Origin: JBGSUE01 sp041753515
Lineage (GTDB): Bacteria > Patescibacteriota > Microgenomatia > UBA10105 > UBA927
Reading direction: 5' to 3'
Assembly (NCBI GenBank): GCA_041753515.1
Contig: JBGSUE010000046.1
Span: 1-6,224, forward strand
DNA length: 6,224 nt
Made by a program: the position numbers and the translations under genes. The notes under the pieces are model-generated. The model ran no database searches. It had not been told where the DNA came from and saw only the letters and a program-made list of their open reading frames with translations. Positions 1 through 5,680 of this stretch are shown here, one piece after another. The first letter of the stretch is position 1; every line of letters begins with the position of its first letter.

Positions 1-1
1 A

Positions 2-244
2 GGAAATACAGGCTCGACAGGAGCAACTGGCTATTCAGGCCCTACCGGATCGACAGGGTCCACAGGATCCACTGGAGTTTTGGGTCCAACCGGATCTACA
101 GGTTCAACCGGTGCAACGGGATATTCAGGTCCCACAGGATCCACAGGAAGTACAGGCGCAACGGGTTCAACAGGTATTACGGGACCAACAGGTGCCACAG
201 GAGAGATCGGACCTATGGGATCCCTCGGCCCTGCAGGCGAAGCA
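2..244 (+). repeat. Collagen-like Gly-X-Y repeat tract
   Basis: Twenty-seven consecutive Gly-X-Y triplets are encoded, mostly GST, GPT and GAT, and the tract continues beyond the left edge. Threonine dominates the third position, as in many bacterial collagen-like proteins, where it stands in for hydroxyproline and may be glycosylated. The last triplets change to GEI, GPM, GSL, GPA and GEA, a typical taper at the end of a collagen block. A 15-residue segment beginning GATGYSGPT occurs at 20-64 and again at 110-154, a 90-base period. A triple-helical trimeric stalk is inferred. Confidence 0.85.
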
Positions 245-2728
245 TTATTAACGATCGACACAGGTCTCATCATCACATATCCATCCCAATTACTCTCATT
301 TGCAGTAGGTTCCAATGCAACGAGTTCCGCATCAGTGGTTCTCTTCGGTGCAGACCAGCCCGGCGGGGGAGGTACAAAAGGTGATATTTATGCAGGTGCG
401 CTCAAAGTCGGACAGGGAATTTCAGGAGGCACTATCACCACCGTAGATACGGAAACATTGACGGTTGATCCAAGCGGTGCGGCAACACTCGATCTTGGTA
501 CGGGTAATAACGCAAAAACAATAAATATCGGGACAGGGACAGCAGGAAACACACTCAATATTCTGACAAACAATACGACAAAAGATACGCTTACTATTGG
601 TTCAGCATTGGATGACGTTGCCATCACAAGCGACTCCTGGTCCATAACGAACGCCGGTGCGCTCACGGTTTCCTCCTGTGTCGGTTGCGGAGTGGATACA
701 GTAACACCTGTTGTATATACATCCAATAATACATGGACAAAATCCAACTATACCGGTCTGAAATTTGCATACGTTATTGTCACTGGAAGTGGTGGAGGTG
801 GAGGAGGGGCAGACAGTACAGACGGATCAAGTGCAGGAGGAGGCGGCGGCGGAGGAGCCGGAGGCACATCGATTGAAACATTTGATGATTCGGAACTCAC
901 TGCGACAGAATCGATAACAGTTGGTACAGCCGGAACTGCAGGTACAGATGCAGGAGGGACAGGAGGCAATGGAAACCAATCGATCTTCGGGACAGACTCC
1001 GATGTCACGGCAAACGGCGGAAACGGAGGCACAGGCGTTTCAACCGGTTCAGACTATTCCAAATCAGCTGGAGGGTCCGGAGGGACAGCAACGGCAACGG
1101 GAGATGTCAATATCGCCGGTGGGGATGGGGAATTTGGCACTGGAGAAAATGGTCCCCGTGCAAGAGGAGGAATAGGTGGTGGCAGTTATTGGGGAGGCGG
1201 GGGAGATGCTGGCAGAACTATTGCTGCAGGCTCTGTGGCAGGAATAGGAGGTAATGCCTACGGTTCAGGTGGCGGAGGAGCCGCCAATGGAGACAATACC
1301 ACCGGAGCTGCAGGCGGGGCAGGAGCAGGAGGAGTTGTTGTCGTGTTTAACTACACCTCAACCGGAGGGGATCTGGCCGAATGGTATCAAACAGACGGCA
1401 ATGTATTACCAGGTGATATCGTGTCGGTGAGTGCTCAATCTGTGGAATATGCATCAGTAGGGACAGGTTTGCAGAAAACTGCCATCATGGAAAAAGCAAC
1501 TGTCGCAACCACAGCAATCGGGGTGGTATCAACCATGCCGTTCTCAGCCATGGGCGGAGACATTTTGCCTGCTGGTAGCTATCCAAAACCCATCGCGCTT
1601 GCCGGTCGTGTACCGGTCAATGTCACGGAATCAAACGGAAAAATCAAAGCAGGGGACAAGCTGGCTCTCTCAGATGTTCCCGGTGTTGCCATGCGCGCAA
1701 CAAAAGCCGGGGAAACAATCGGAAAAGCTCTCCATGACTCTAATTGCCAGGAGAAGAAAGAATGTAAAGTACTCATGCTGGTCAATATGTCGTACTCAAC
1801 AGGTATGTTGATGAAACAAGCCTTGTTGGAAGATGGCATTGACATCGGCGCCATTCCTTCCGGGTTAGATGTGTCAAAAGTAATGCTGTCCCACATGTTG
1901 AAAAATGAGGTTGATATCAGAAGAGAGGATGCAACATCGGAAATTTTAACCGATCGAGTGATGGCTGGGTTGGAAGTGATTACACCGCAATTAGTGGCAT
2001 CCGGCGTTGCAGTGGACACACTCGAACCGGTCAATGCGGATTTGGTTGTCCGGTTAGGCAGTGACGGCAGCATACAGGTCGTCAATAAAGAATCGTCCGT
2101 GTCTGCCTCTCCTGTTATCACATTTGACGCGTACGGAAACGCGCAGTTTGCCGGTACGGTAAAGGCTGGAAAATTTGAATTATTGGACAATCCTATTGTT
2201 AAAAATATCGCGTCATCGTCATCACAAATCAATAGTATAGATGTTGAATCCATATTGGAACGTGTGAAAAATATATTGCTACGCAGTCCGCTGGAGTTTT
2301 TCGGACGGATATTTTTTGCCTCCCGCGTCACGTTTAACGCCGACACCGCAGGATCCGCCGTTATCCCGTCCTGGGGCAATTCGGTCCGTATTCAGTTTGC
2401 CGAGCCGTATGATAAAGCGCCGGTGGTGACGTTGTCACTTGTCATTCCGGAATCCTCCCAAAGTGCGTTTTTGTCCGACGGGGTGAAAGCCGCGGTATCA
2501 GATGTCACGCCTGCAGGATTTACTATACTTCTGGATACTCCTGCACCCCGTGATCTGATGTTTAACTGGATAGCCATCGATGTGAAAGATAAAGTGACAA
2601 GCTGGGGAGAAAGTGTGCTTCCCGCTGTGTCACCCGTACCCTCAACACCCACACCGGTTCCCACACTGAAGCCCACAGAAACGCCGGTAAGTTCCCCGTC
2701 TGCCACACCTGATCCTCAGTTGAACTGA
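2..2728 (+). CDS. Giant composite surface protein with collagen-like repeats, 5'-truncated by the window edge
   Basis: The frame is open from base 2, giving 908 residues and a TGA stop; the true start lies upstream. A TTG at 80-82 sits inside an unbroken Gly-X-Y run and encodes leucine there, so it is not a start. Visible order: Gly-X-Y collagen-like repeats (2-244); a threonine/glycine-rich, probably beta-rich spacer with NIGTGTAGNTLNI and a CVGC pair (677-688); a block opening with TWTK (731-742) followed by poly-glycine up to about 1355, resembling glycine-rich domains of phage tail fibres; a module starting DLAEWY (1370-1387) and containing AGRVPVNV and PGVAMRATKAGETIGKAL; a helical connector (about 1800-2290); a beta-rich C-terminal domain (about 2295-2595, with APVVTLSLVIP and FNWIAIDV); and a Pro/Thr/Ser tail (about 2620-2725). 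There is no C-terminal LPxTG motif or membrane helix. The inferred role is an extracellular fibre or adhesin of a CPR bacterium; ligand and anchoring are unknown. Confidence 0.85.
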   Translation, partial: GNTGSTGATGYSGPTGSTGSTGSTGVLGPTGSTGSTGATGYSGPTGSTGSTGATGSTGITGPTGATGEIGPMGSLGPAGEALLTIDTGLIITYPSQLLSFAVGSNATSSASVVLFGADQPGGGGTKGDIYAGALKVGQGISGGTITTVDTETLTVDPSGAATLDLGTGNNAKTINIGTGTAGNTLNILTNNTTKDTLTIGSALDDVAITSDSWSITNAGALTVSSCVGCGVDTVTPVVYTSNNTWTKSNYTGLKFAYVIVTGSGGGGGGADSTDGSSAGGGGGGGAGGTSIETFDDSELTATESITVGTAGTAGTDAGGTGGNGNQSIFGTDSDVTANGGNGGTGVSTGSDYSKSAGGSGGTATATGDVNIAGGDGEFGTGENGPRARGGIGGGSYWGGGGDAGRTIAAGSVAGIGGNAYGSGGGGAANGDNTTGAAGGAGAGGVVVVFNYTSTGGDLAEWYQTDGNVLPGDIVSVSAQSVEYASVGTGLQKTAIMEKATVATTAIGVVSTMPFSAMGGDILPAGSYPKPIALAGRVPVNVTESNGKIKAGDKLALSDVPGVAMRATKAGETIGKALHDSNCQEKKECKVLMLVNMSYSTGMLMKQALLEDGIDIGAIPSGLDVSKVMLSHMLKNEVDIRREDATSEILTDRVMAGLEVITPQLVASGVAVDTLEPVNADLVVRLGSDGSIQVVNKESSVSASPVITFDAYGNAQFAGTVKAGKFELLDNPIVKNIASSSSQINSIDVESILERVKNILLRSPLEFFGRIFFASRVTFNADTAGSAVIPSWGNSVRIQFAEPYDKAPVVTLSLVIPESSQSAFLSDGVKAAVSDVTPAGFTILLDTPAPRDLMFNWIAIDVKDKVTSWGESVLPAVSPVPSTPTPVPTLKPTETPVSSPSATPDPQLN
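731..1355 (+). repeat. Glycine-rich low-complexity coding block
   Basis: The segment opens with TWTK and a short beta-strand pattern (FAYVIVTG), then runs into GGGGGG clusters interleaved with alanine, serine, threonine and asparagine, and closes with the hydrophobic strand GVVVVFNY. A Trp-containing strand, then poly-Gly, then a closing valine strand is the layout of glycine-rich tail-fibre domains that form polyglycine-II-like bundles. DNA here is rich in GGA/GGN codons, which explains the spurious long open frames on the opposite strand and in the +3 frame. Confidence 0.65.
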
Positions 2729-2733
2729 TGGTA

Positions 2734-2739
2734 TATAAT
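2734..2739 (+). promoter_or_regulatory. Possible -10 element (TATAAT)
   Basis: A perfect TATAAT lies between the giant gene's stop and the next start, 61 bases before the ATG at 2801. No convincing -35 hexamer sits 16-18 bases upstream and there is no TG extension, so the 262-residue gene may equally be read through from the giant gene. This is a motif match only. Confidence 0.3.
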
Positions 2740-2773
2740 TGCTGGAGGTTATATTCGAAAACCGTTCTTTGAC

Positions 2774-2787
2774 AAGCCGTACGGAAG
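2774..2787 (+). repeat. Left copy of a 14-base inverted repeat flanking the 262-residue gene
   Basis: AAGCCGTACGGAAG lies directly before the ribosome binding site of the gene at 2801. Its exact reverse complement occurs at 3623-3636, just past that gene's end. The core CCGTACGG is itself palindromic, so it could be a protein site, or the two copies could pair at RNA level and place the 5' and 3' ends of the message together. Function is unknown. Confidence 0.5.
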
Positions 2788-2800
2788 AAAGGAGAGCAGA

Positions 2801-3589
2801 ATGCTCGATAAAATTAGAGAAAGTCCTTTTTTCGGTTTTTCTGTTCTCGTCATGATTGCAATACCAACGATTGCATTCATCCTCTTGAGCGCACCGGAAA
2901 GAGCAGCCCAGCGTGAAGCTGAACAGGCAGAATTCCTTGCCATTCAGACCACCGGAGCAACAGACACACCGTCCGCCACCAATACCCCTCCGTCGACAAA
3001 AACACCCACACCTACGTTTGACGCTACACAATATGCAGTCGTCAAAACGCTCGCACCGGACATCAAGCCGTTGATCGACCGGCCGTCCAACACGTGTGTG
3101 GGGGAGATAGACGGAATCGCCATTGAAATGAAAGGCGGGGAACATCTGGTGTATCCGTCCGAAGACGGCCAGTCTGCCTTGACAGTATATTGTTTTCGGT
3201 ACATTGGCATGGTGGCTGTCACCTATCAGACGTTACCGGAAGAATGTGTGGCGGATGAAAATGTTGTCTGGGCCCTGCCTGAACAGTCTGGACAGTGCCA
3301 AACCGGTGAGGGTGAAATAATTTCCTGGACCTATGACCAGTACCAGGAAGATACCATGAGCGAGGTGGAGCTCAATATCCATCGCATTGACGGTACAAAA
3401 GCTGCCGAAGTGAAAAACGGCACTTTCGGTACTCCCACAAACACACCGGTTCCATATGCAAAGCCGGTAGGAACGGGTACGCACTTTGTTGTATACCTGT
3501 GTCTATCAGTCTTTGTATTTTCGGCATTTCTGGTGTGGCTGAAATCGATGGGGGGACATATATTTTCAGGAAAAAGTAATGAGAAGTGA
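2801..3589 (+). CDS. Membrane protein with N- and C-terminal transmembrane helices and a cysteine-containing outer domain
   Basis: The protein has 262 residues; I do not recognise the family. The ATG is preceded by AAAGGAG (2788-2794) with a six-base spacer, a strong ribosome binding site. A hydrophobic helix spans residues 10-31, then a charged, Ala/Glu/Gln-rich helical stretch (32-49), then a Thr/Pro linker (50-72, including KTPTPT) of the kind CPR surface proteins use as wall-spanning stalks. The central domain (about 75-210) carries four cysteines (C99, C131, C149, C166), enough for two disulfides if it is exposed. A second TP-rich stretch (211-218) leads to a C-terminal helix (229-247) and a short basic tail. 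Both ends are therefore predicted in the membrane with the middle outside. It follows the giant surface protein by 72 bases, so a joint role at the cell surface is plausible but unproven. Confidence 0.85.
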   Translation: MLDKIRESPFFGFSVLVMIAIPTIAFILLSAPERAAQREAEQAEFLAIQTTGATDTPSATNTPPSTKTPTPTFDATQYAVVKTLAPDIKPLIDRPSNTCVGEIDGIAIEMKGGEHLVYPSEDGQSALTVYCFRYIGMVAVTYQTLPEECVADENVVWALPEQSGQCQTGEGEIISWTYDQYQEDTMSEVELNIHRIDGTKAAEVKNGTFGTPTNTPVPYAKPVGTGTHFVVYLCLSVFVFSAFLVWLKSMGGHIFSGKSNEK

Positions 3590-3592
3590 AGC

Positions 3593-3610
3593 CTGCGGTT
3601 TTTTTCGCAG
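3593..3610 (+). terminator. Weak terminator-like hairpin after the 262-residue gene
   Basis: CTGCG (3593-3597) pairs with CGCAG (3606-3610) around an eight-base loop that contains seven T residues. It begins four bases after the TGA stop. The T-run lies in the loop and not after the stem, so it does not match a classical rho-independent terminator; it may only slow polymerase or act as an end-protecting hairpin. Confidence 0.25.
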
Positions 3611-3622
3611 ATTCATCAAATC

Positions 3623-3636
3623 CTTCCGTACGGCTT
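3623..3636 (-). repeat. Right copy of the 14-base inverted repeat
   Basis: CTTCCGTACGGCTT is the exact reverse complement of 2774-2787. It lies 33 bases after the stop of the gene it helps to bracket and is followed by a T-rich stretch. Together the two copies enclose exactly one gene. Confidence 0.5.
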
Positions 3637-3676
3637 TACTTCTTTTTACTCCATAGGATTTATTAGCTCAAAAATA

Positions 3677-3682
3677 TATAAT
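3677..3682 (+). promoter_or_regulatory. Possible -10 element (TATAAT)
   Basis: A perfect TATAAT in an A/T-rich stretch lies about 46 bases before the preferred GTG start at 3729. No good -35 hexamer is visible at 16-18 bases. It would give the small membrane protein its own transcript after the hairpin at 3593-3610. Confidence 0.35.
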
Positions 3683-3728
3683 ACATACTGATCGATGAAC
3701 GTACATTCCAATGATTTCGGAGGCAGTA

Positions 3729-3923
3729 GTGAACGCGACAGGGTTTTTCATCGGAGGGGTTATTCTCTTGGTATGGGGCATTTTGACGGCGAAAGCGACA
3801 GGGCATTGGATTTTTGCCATCACTCGGGAAACCGAAGACGGGAAGAATTACATAACGCTCAATTCGAATAAACCAATGCTTTTCTCAATAGGATTTTTTA
3901 TCATCGCATGGCTTATCCGATAA
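3729..3923 (+). CDS. Small two-helix membrane protein
   Basis: This is a 64-residue protein of no family I recognise. I prefer the GTG at 3729 because GGAGG (3719-3723) stands five bases before it; the in-frame ATG at 3711, which would add six residues, has no ribosome binding site. From the GTG, a hydrophobic helix covers roughly residues 5-21 (FFIGGVILLVWGILTA), a polar segment of about 27 residues follows (including TRETEDGKN), and a second helix covers roughly 48-63 (PMLFSIGFFIIAWLIR). Both ends face the same side of the membrane. It is the last rightward gene before a converging set, and a structured terminator follows it. Size and layout resemble many uncharacterised CPR membrane proteins, so function cannot be assigned. 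Confidence 0.65.
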   Translation: MNATGFFIGGVILLVWGILTAKATGHWIFAITRETEDGKNYITLNSNKPMLFSIGFFIIAWLIR

Positions 3924-3948
3924 CATTACCGTTTGCACCATCCTGCAT

Positions 3949-4009
3949 ATATCTCATTTGAATCTGGTAGAGAGCCAACACTATCAGTGGACGATGAGAT
4001 ATTTTTTTT
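3949..4009 (+). terminator. Rho-independent terminator with a long two-tier stem
   Basis: ATATCTCAT (3949-3957) pairs perfectly with ATGAGATAT (3994-4002), followed by seven T residues (4003-4009). Inside, CTGGTAG (3964-3970) pairs with CTATCAG (3981-3987) with one G-T pair, leaving a symmetrical 6 x 6 internal loop and a ten-base apical loop. It ends rightward transcription 25 bases after the small membrane gene and lies just beyond the stop of the converging LytR_C gene. On the minus strand the T-run is missing, so it should work mainly rightward. Confidence 0.75.
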
Positions 4010-4020
4010 GAATAGAATCT

Positions 4021-4776
4021 TTACTCCGGTAAATAGTTGGCGCCTAAAATGACCAAAATATCAGCATCCTCCGGTGCTGTTTGACCCTCCGGAAGCTTTT
4101 CTATATCTGCTCCGACCAATCCGGCAACTGCTTTGGATTCTGATGAAAACGTACCCTTCACATCGATAACAATAGATTTTGTATAGTCCTGTTTTACTGC
4201 ATTGTCTTTTACAACAACGGTGACGTTTTTCAGTTTTTCTCCCACAAGTTTTTCAAAACTTGATGCCATTTTCGGCGTTTGGGTCCCGTTCAATATTGCC
4301 AGATTGAACGGCCGGGGAGTGGGGATGGGGGTTGCGGTGGTTGAAACAGGAAAACCGGTTTTTTCAGGAGCCGGCTGAGTATCCGTTGTGCCTGCCACAT
4401 CACCGGCAGTCGTCACTGCGCTCATTTCGATGATTTTACCGGTAGACGGACGGTACAGGATTGCCCGTTGGCTGGTGGGATAAAATATCACTTTGTCACC
4501 GTTGACTGCTTTTGAGAAAAACGGCTGGTTGGCAAGTTGTGTGGTATCGGATACATTGGCAACCGTCGGTTCTTCTCCCTCCGGCACGTCAACTATGTCT
4601 GCAATTGTTTGTGCAAGGGTTTTATTTTCCGTTTTTGCCGCTTCAATAGGGTTTTTCAGGAGTGCCTGGGATTTGCGGTATTGGACGAAAAAATAAATGG
4701 AAGATGAGATGATTCCCAAAGTAAGCAAAGACACGACCGCAATAAAAACCTGTTTTTTCCCTATCGTGATGGTCAT
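4021..4776 (-). CDS. Membrane-anchored LytR C-terminal-domain protein
   Basis: The protein has 251 residues. Residues 9-32 form a single N-terminal membrane anchor after a short positively charged start (GKK), so the rest should lie outside the cell. Residues 35-63 are helical. The segment 80-121 (QLANQPFFSKAVNGDKVIFY, then AILYRPSTGKIIEMSAV) is a pattern I associate with Microgenomates proteins of this type. A Thr/Pro linker (about 130-156, ending TPIPTPRP) leads to a LytR_C-like domain (157-251): NLAILNGT, a helix with KMASSFEKLVGEKL, the strand VTVVVKDN, IVIDVKG, and the closing DADILVILGANY. In this family the domain often follows an LCP (LytR-CpsA-Psr) catalytic domain; none is present, so no ligase or phosphotransferase activity should be inferred. 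A cell-envelope role is likely. The ATG directly follows a promoter, so the message appears leaderless. Confidence 0.85.
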   Translation of the reverse strand: MTITIGKKQVFIAVVSLLTLGIISSSIYFFVQYRKSQALLKNPIEAAKTENKTLAQTIADIVDVPEGEEPTVANVSDTTQLANQPFFSKAVNGDKVIFYPTSQRAILYRPSTGKIIEMSAVTTAGDVAGTTDTQPAPEKTGFPVSTTATPIPTPRPFNLAILNGTQTPKMASSFEKLVGEKLKNVTVVVKDNAVKQDYTKSIVIDVKGTFSSESKAVAGLVGADIEKLPEGQTAPEDADILVILGANYLPE

Positions 4777-4782
4777 ATGTGC

Positions 4783-4811
4783 ATAATATATGGATAGAAG
4801 TACAGCGTCAA
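4783..4811 (-). promoter_or_regulatory. Sigma-70-type promoter giving a leaderless LytR_C mRNA
   Basis: On the minus strand TTGACG (4811-4806) and TATTAT (4788-4783) are separated by exactly 17 bases; each matches five of six consensus positions. Only six bases (GCACAT) lie between the -10 and the ATG at 4776, so transcription should begin at or within a base or two of the start codon. No ribosome binding site is present, which agrees with a leaderless message. Confidence 0.7.
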
Positions 4812-4844
4812 GTGAAGTAAAAAATGTAACCCCCTATAGTCCAA

Positions 4845-5279
4845 CTACTGATTTTTCCGTGTGACGACGGCGAGCATTCCGGATATCAGCCCAAGTCCCA
4901 ATGTAGTCCACCGCGCTGCGGAAAAAAGTGGTGCAAAATCTGATCCCGCCATGGAGAGACCATCGAAGATCATTGTATGATACACGCTTAACAGCAGGAA
5001 TGCTGCCGGCGCGGTCCATGGTATAACGTTTTTTCCGTCCTTTCTGATGAACCAGATGGTTGCCGATACATATCCGATTAATCCCGTTGCCTGTGAGAGC
5101 AGGCCGCCGCGGTCCGGAATTGCCGATGCTGCGAAAAATATGATCTGCGATACGGCAACAGCAAAAACCGCATAGGAAATCTGGGACGGGTAATGATCGA
5201 CAGCCTGCTGCATAAAAACCAGTGCGCCGATCATGATGAGAATGACGATCAAAAACATTTTGGTAGGTCGAATAGACAT
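4845..5279 (-). CDS. Five-helix integral membrane protein of unknown function
   Basis: This 144-residue protein belongs to no family I can name. The ATG at 5279 is preceded by AAGGAG (5290-5285) with a five-base spacer. A longer frame from TTG at 5318 is rejected because that codon lies at the predicted transcription start of the promoter at 5323-5331 and has no ribosome binding site. Hydrophobic segments fall at about residues 8-23, 35-53, 60-78, 86-105 and 120-139, with short loops: DHYPSQ, IPDRGG and the charged RKDGKN (79-84). A conserved-looking YHTMIFDG stretch (100-107) carries His101 and Asp106 near a membrane boundary. It ends in basic RKNQ. The layout resembles small DoxX-like or SPW-like bundles, but I see no diagnostic motif. 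It is transcribed toward the LytR_C gene, 68 bases away, which has its own promoter. Confidence 0.75.
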   Translation of the reverse strand: MSIRPTKMFLIVILIMIGALVFMQQAVDHYPSQISYAVFAVAVSQIIFFAASAIPDRGGLLSQATGLIGYVSATIWFIRKDGKNVIPWTAPAAFLLLSVYHTMIFDGLSMAGSDFAPLFSAARWTTLGLGLISGMLAVVTRKNQ

Positions 5280-5322
5280 GGTTTCTCCTTCTGGAATATA
5301 GGGGGTGTGAACGTACAAAGGG

Positions 5323-5331
5323 ATTATACCA
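5323..5331 (-). promoter_or_regulatory. Extended -10 promoter (TGGTATAAT) for the five-helix membrane protein
   Basis: TATAAT (5328-5323 on the minus strand) is perfect and is preceded by TGG, the extended -10 motif that lessens dependence on a -35 box; no -35 hexamer is visible at 17 bases. Transcription should start near 5316, giving a leader of about 37 bases before the ATG at 5279 that includes its ribosome binding site. The promoter's TG touches the T-run of the terminator upstream. Confidence 0.6.
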
Positions 5332-5373
5332 AAAAACCCTTCATAGTGCCGCAGTGTGGCAAAAAGAAGGGTT
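5331..5373 (-). terminator. Minus-strand rho-independent terminator of the two-gene membrane operon
   Basis: On the minus strand AACCCTTC (5373-5366) pairs with GAAGGGTT (5342-5335) and runs into a TTTTTT tract (5336-5331), two of whose bases belong to the stem. An inner TGCC/GGCA stem (5361-5358 with 5350-5347) with a seven-base loop stacks within it. It lies about 83 bases after the 70-residue gene and ends that transcript immediately before the next promoter. Confidence 0.7.
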
Positions 5374-5394
5374 ATTGAAGGACGATGGAACAGG

Positions 5395-5449
5395 TTTGGG
5401 GGAGTCAGTCATAAAGCTTAAGATGAGCTTTATGAGTAAATCCCCCAAA
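5395..5449 (-). ncRNA. Strong 55-base two-tier hairpin in the 3' region of the membrane operon
   Basis: TTTGGGGGA (5395-5403) pairs with TCCCCCAAA (5441-5449), nine pairs including five consecutive G-C. A second perfect ten-pair stem, TCATAAAGCT (5409-5418) with AGCTTTATGA (5426-5435), encloses a seven-base loop; five unpaired bases on each side separate the tiers. It begins six bases after the stop of the 70-residue gene. No T-run follows on either strand, so it is not an ordinary terminator. It may protect the 3' end, be a processing site, or form a DNA cruciform. The call as RNA structure is inference. Confidence 0.4.
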
Positions 5450-5455
5450 ATGATA

Positions 5456-5668
5456 TTATGTGTGCCCGTCGCCTTCTGCGTTGTTGTCCGGATGCCGGCG
5501 TGATGTCAGATAGAGCACGATGCCCACAAATGCCGTCCCGGCGAAGATCCACACTGCAGTAGAGGCAATCTGTGATATGCCGATGTACATCACGCTCGCG
5601 ATCATGCCAAAAAGTCCACCGAAAAGCATGAGGACTCCGAGAAACGTTTTCAGAAAAGAATTTTTCAT
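5456..5668 (-). CDS. Small two-helix membrane protein with charged tail
   Basis: This is a 70-residue protein of no recognised family. I prefer the ATG at 5668, which has GGAG six bases before it. Another in-frame ATG at 5680 (adding MEQI) abuts the upstream gene's TGA directly and lacks its own ribosome binding site, although coupling could use it. Hydrophobic helices at about residues 9-29 (glycine-rich, with LFGGLFGM) and 35-54 are joined by a short loop; the tail (56-70) is polar, with RRH then an acidic DNNAEGDGHT end. The gene starts 12 bases after the 142-residue gene ends, so the two form an operon and are probably translationally coupled. A strong hairpin follows six bases after the stop. 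Confidence 0.7.
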   Translation of the reverse strand: MKNSFLKTFLGVLMLFGGLFGMIASVMYIGISQIASTAVWIFAGTAFVGIVLYLTSRRHPDNNAEGDGHT

Positions 5669-5680
5669 GATCTGCTCCAT

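Noticed and set aside
31..315. Minus-strand open frame rich in Pro-Val-Asp repeats opposite the collagen tract
   Set aside because: It is the antisense reading of the Gly-X-Y repeat; the periodic composition keeps stops out. It has no ribosome binding site and no coherent protein character beyond the mirrored repeat.
388..1175. Open frames of 84-119 codons inside the giant gene (minus 388-747 and 748-1032, plus 921-1175)
   Set aside because: They follow from glycine codon bias in the real gene. Proline or glutamine runs in them mirror the GGN-rich DNA.
1579..2379. Minus-strand open frame of 266 codons
   Set aside because: It lies fully opposite the well-supported C-terminal half of the giant protein, has no upstream ribosome binding site or promoter, and shows no recognisable domain.
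2642..3145. Minus-strand frame of 167 codons rich in cysteine and arginine
   Set aside because: Its composition is typical of antisense translation of Thr/Pro/Ala-rich coding DNA. It spans the junction of two real plus-strand genes that have good start and stop signals.
4829..5306. Ten-base inverted repeat ACCCCCTATA (4829-4838) and TATAGGGGGT (5297-5306) around the five-helix gene
   Set aside because: Ten-base inverted matches are expected many times by chance in a window of this size, so the flanking position alone is not convincing.
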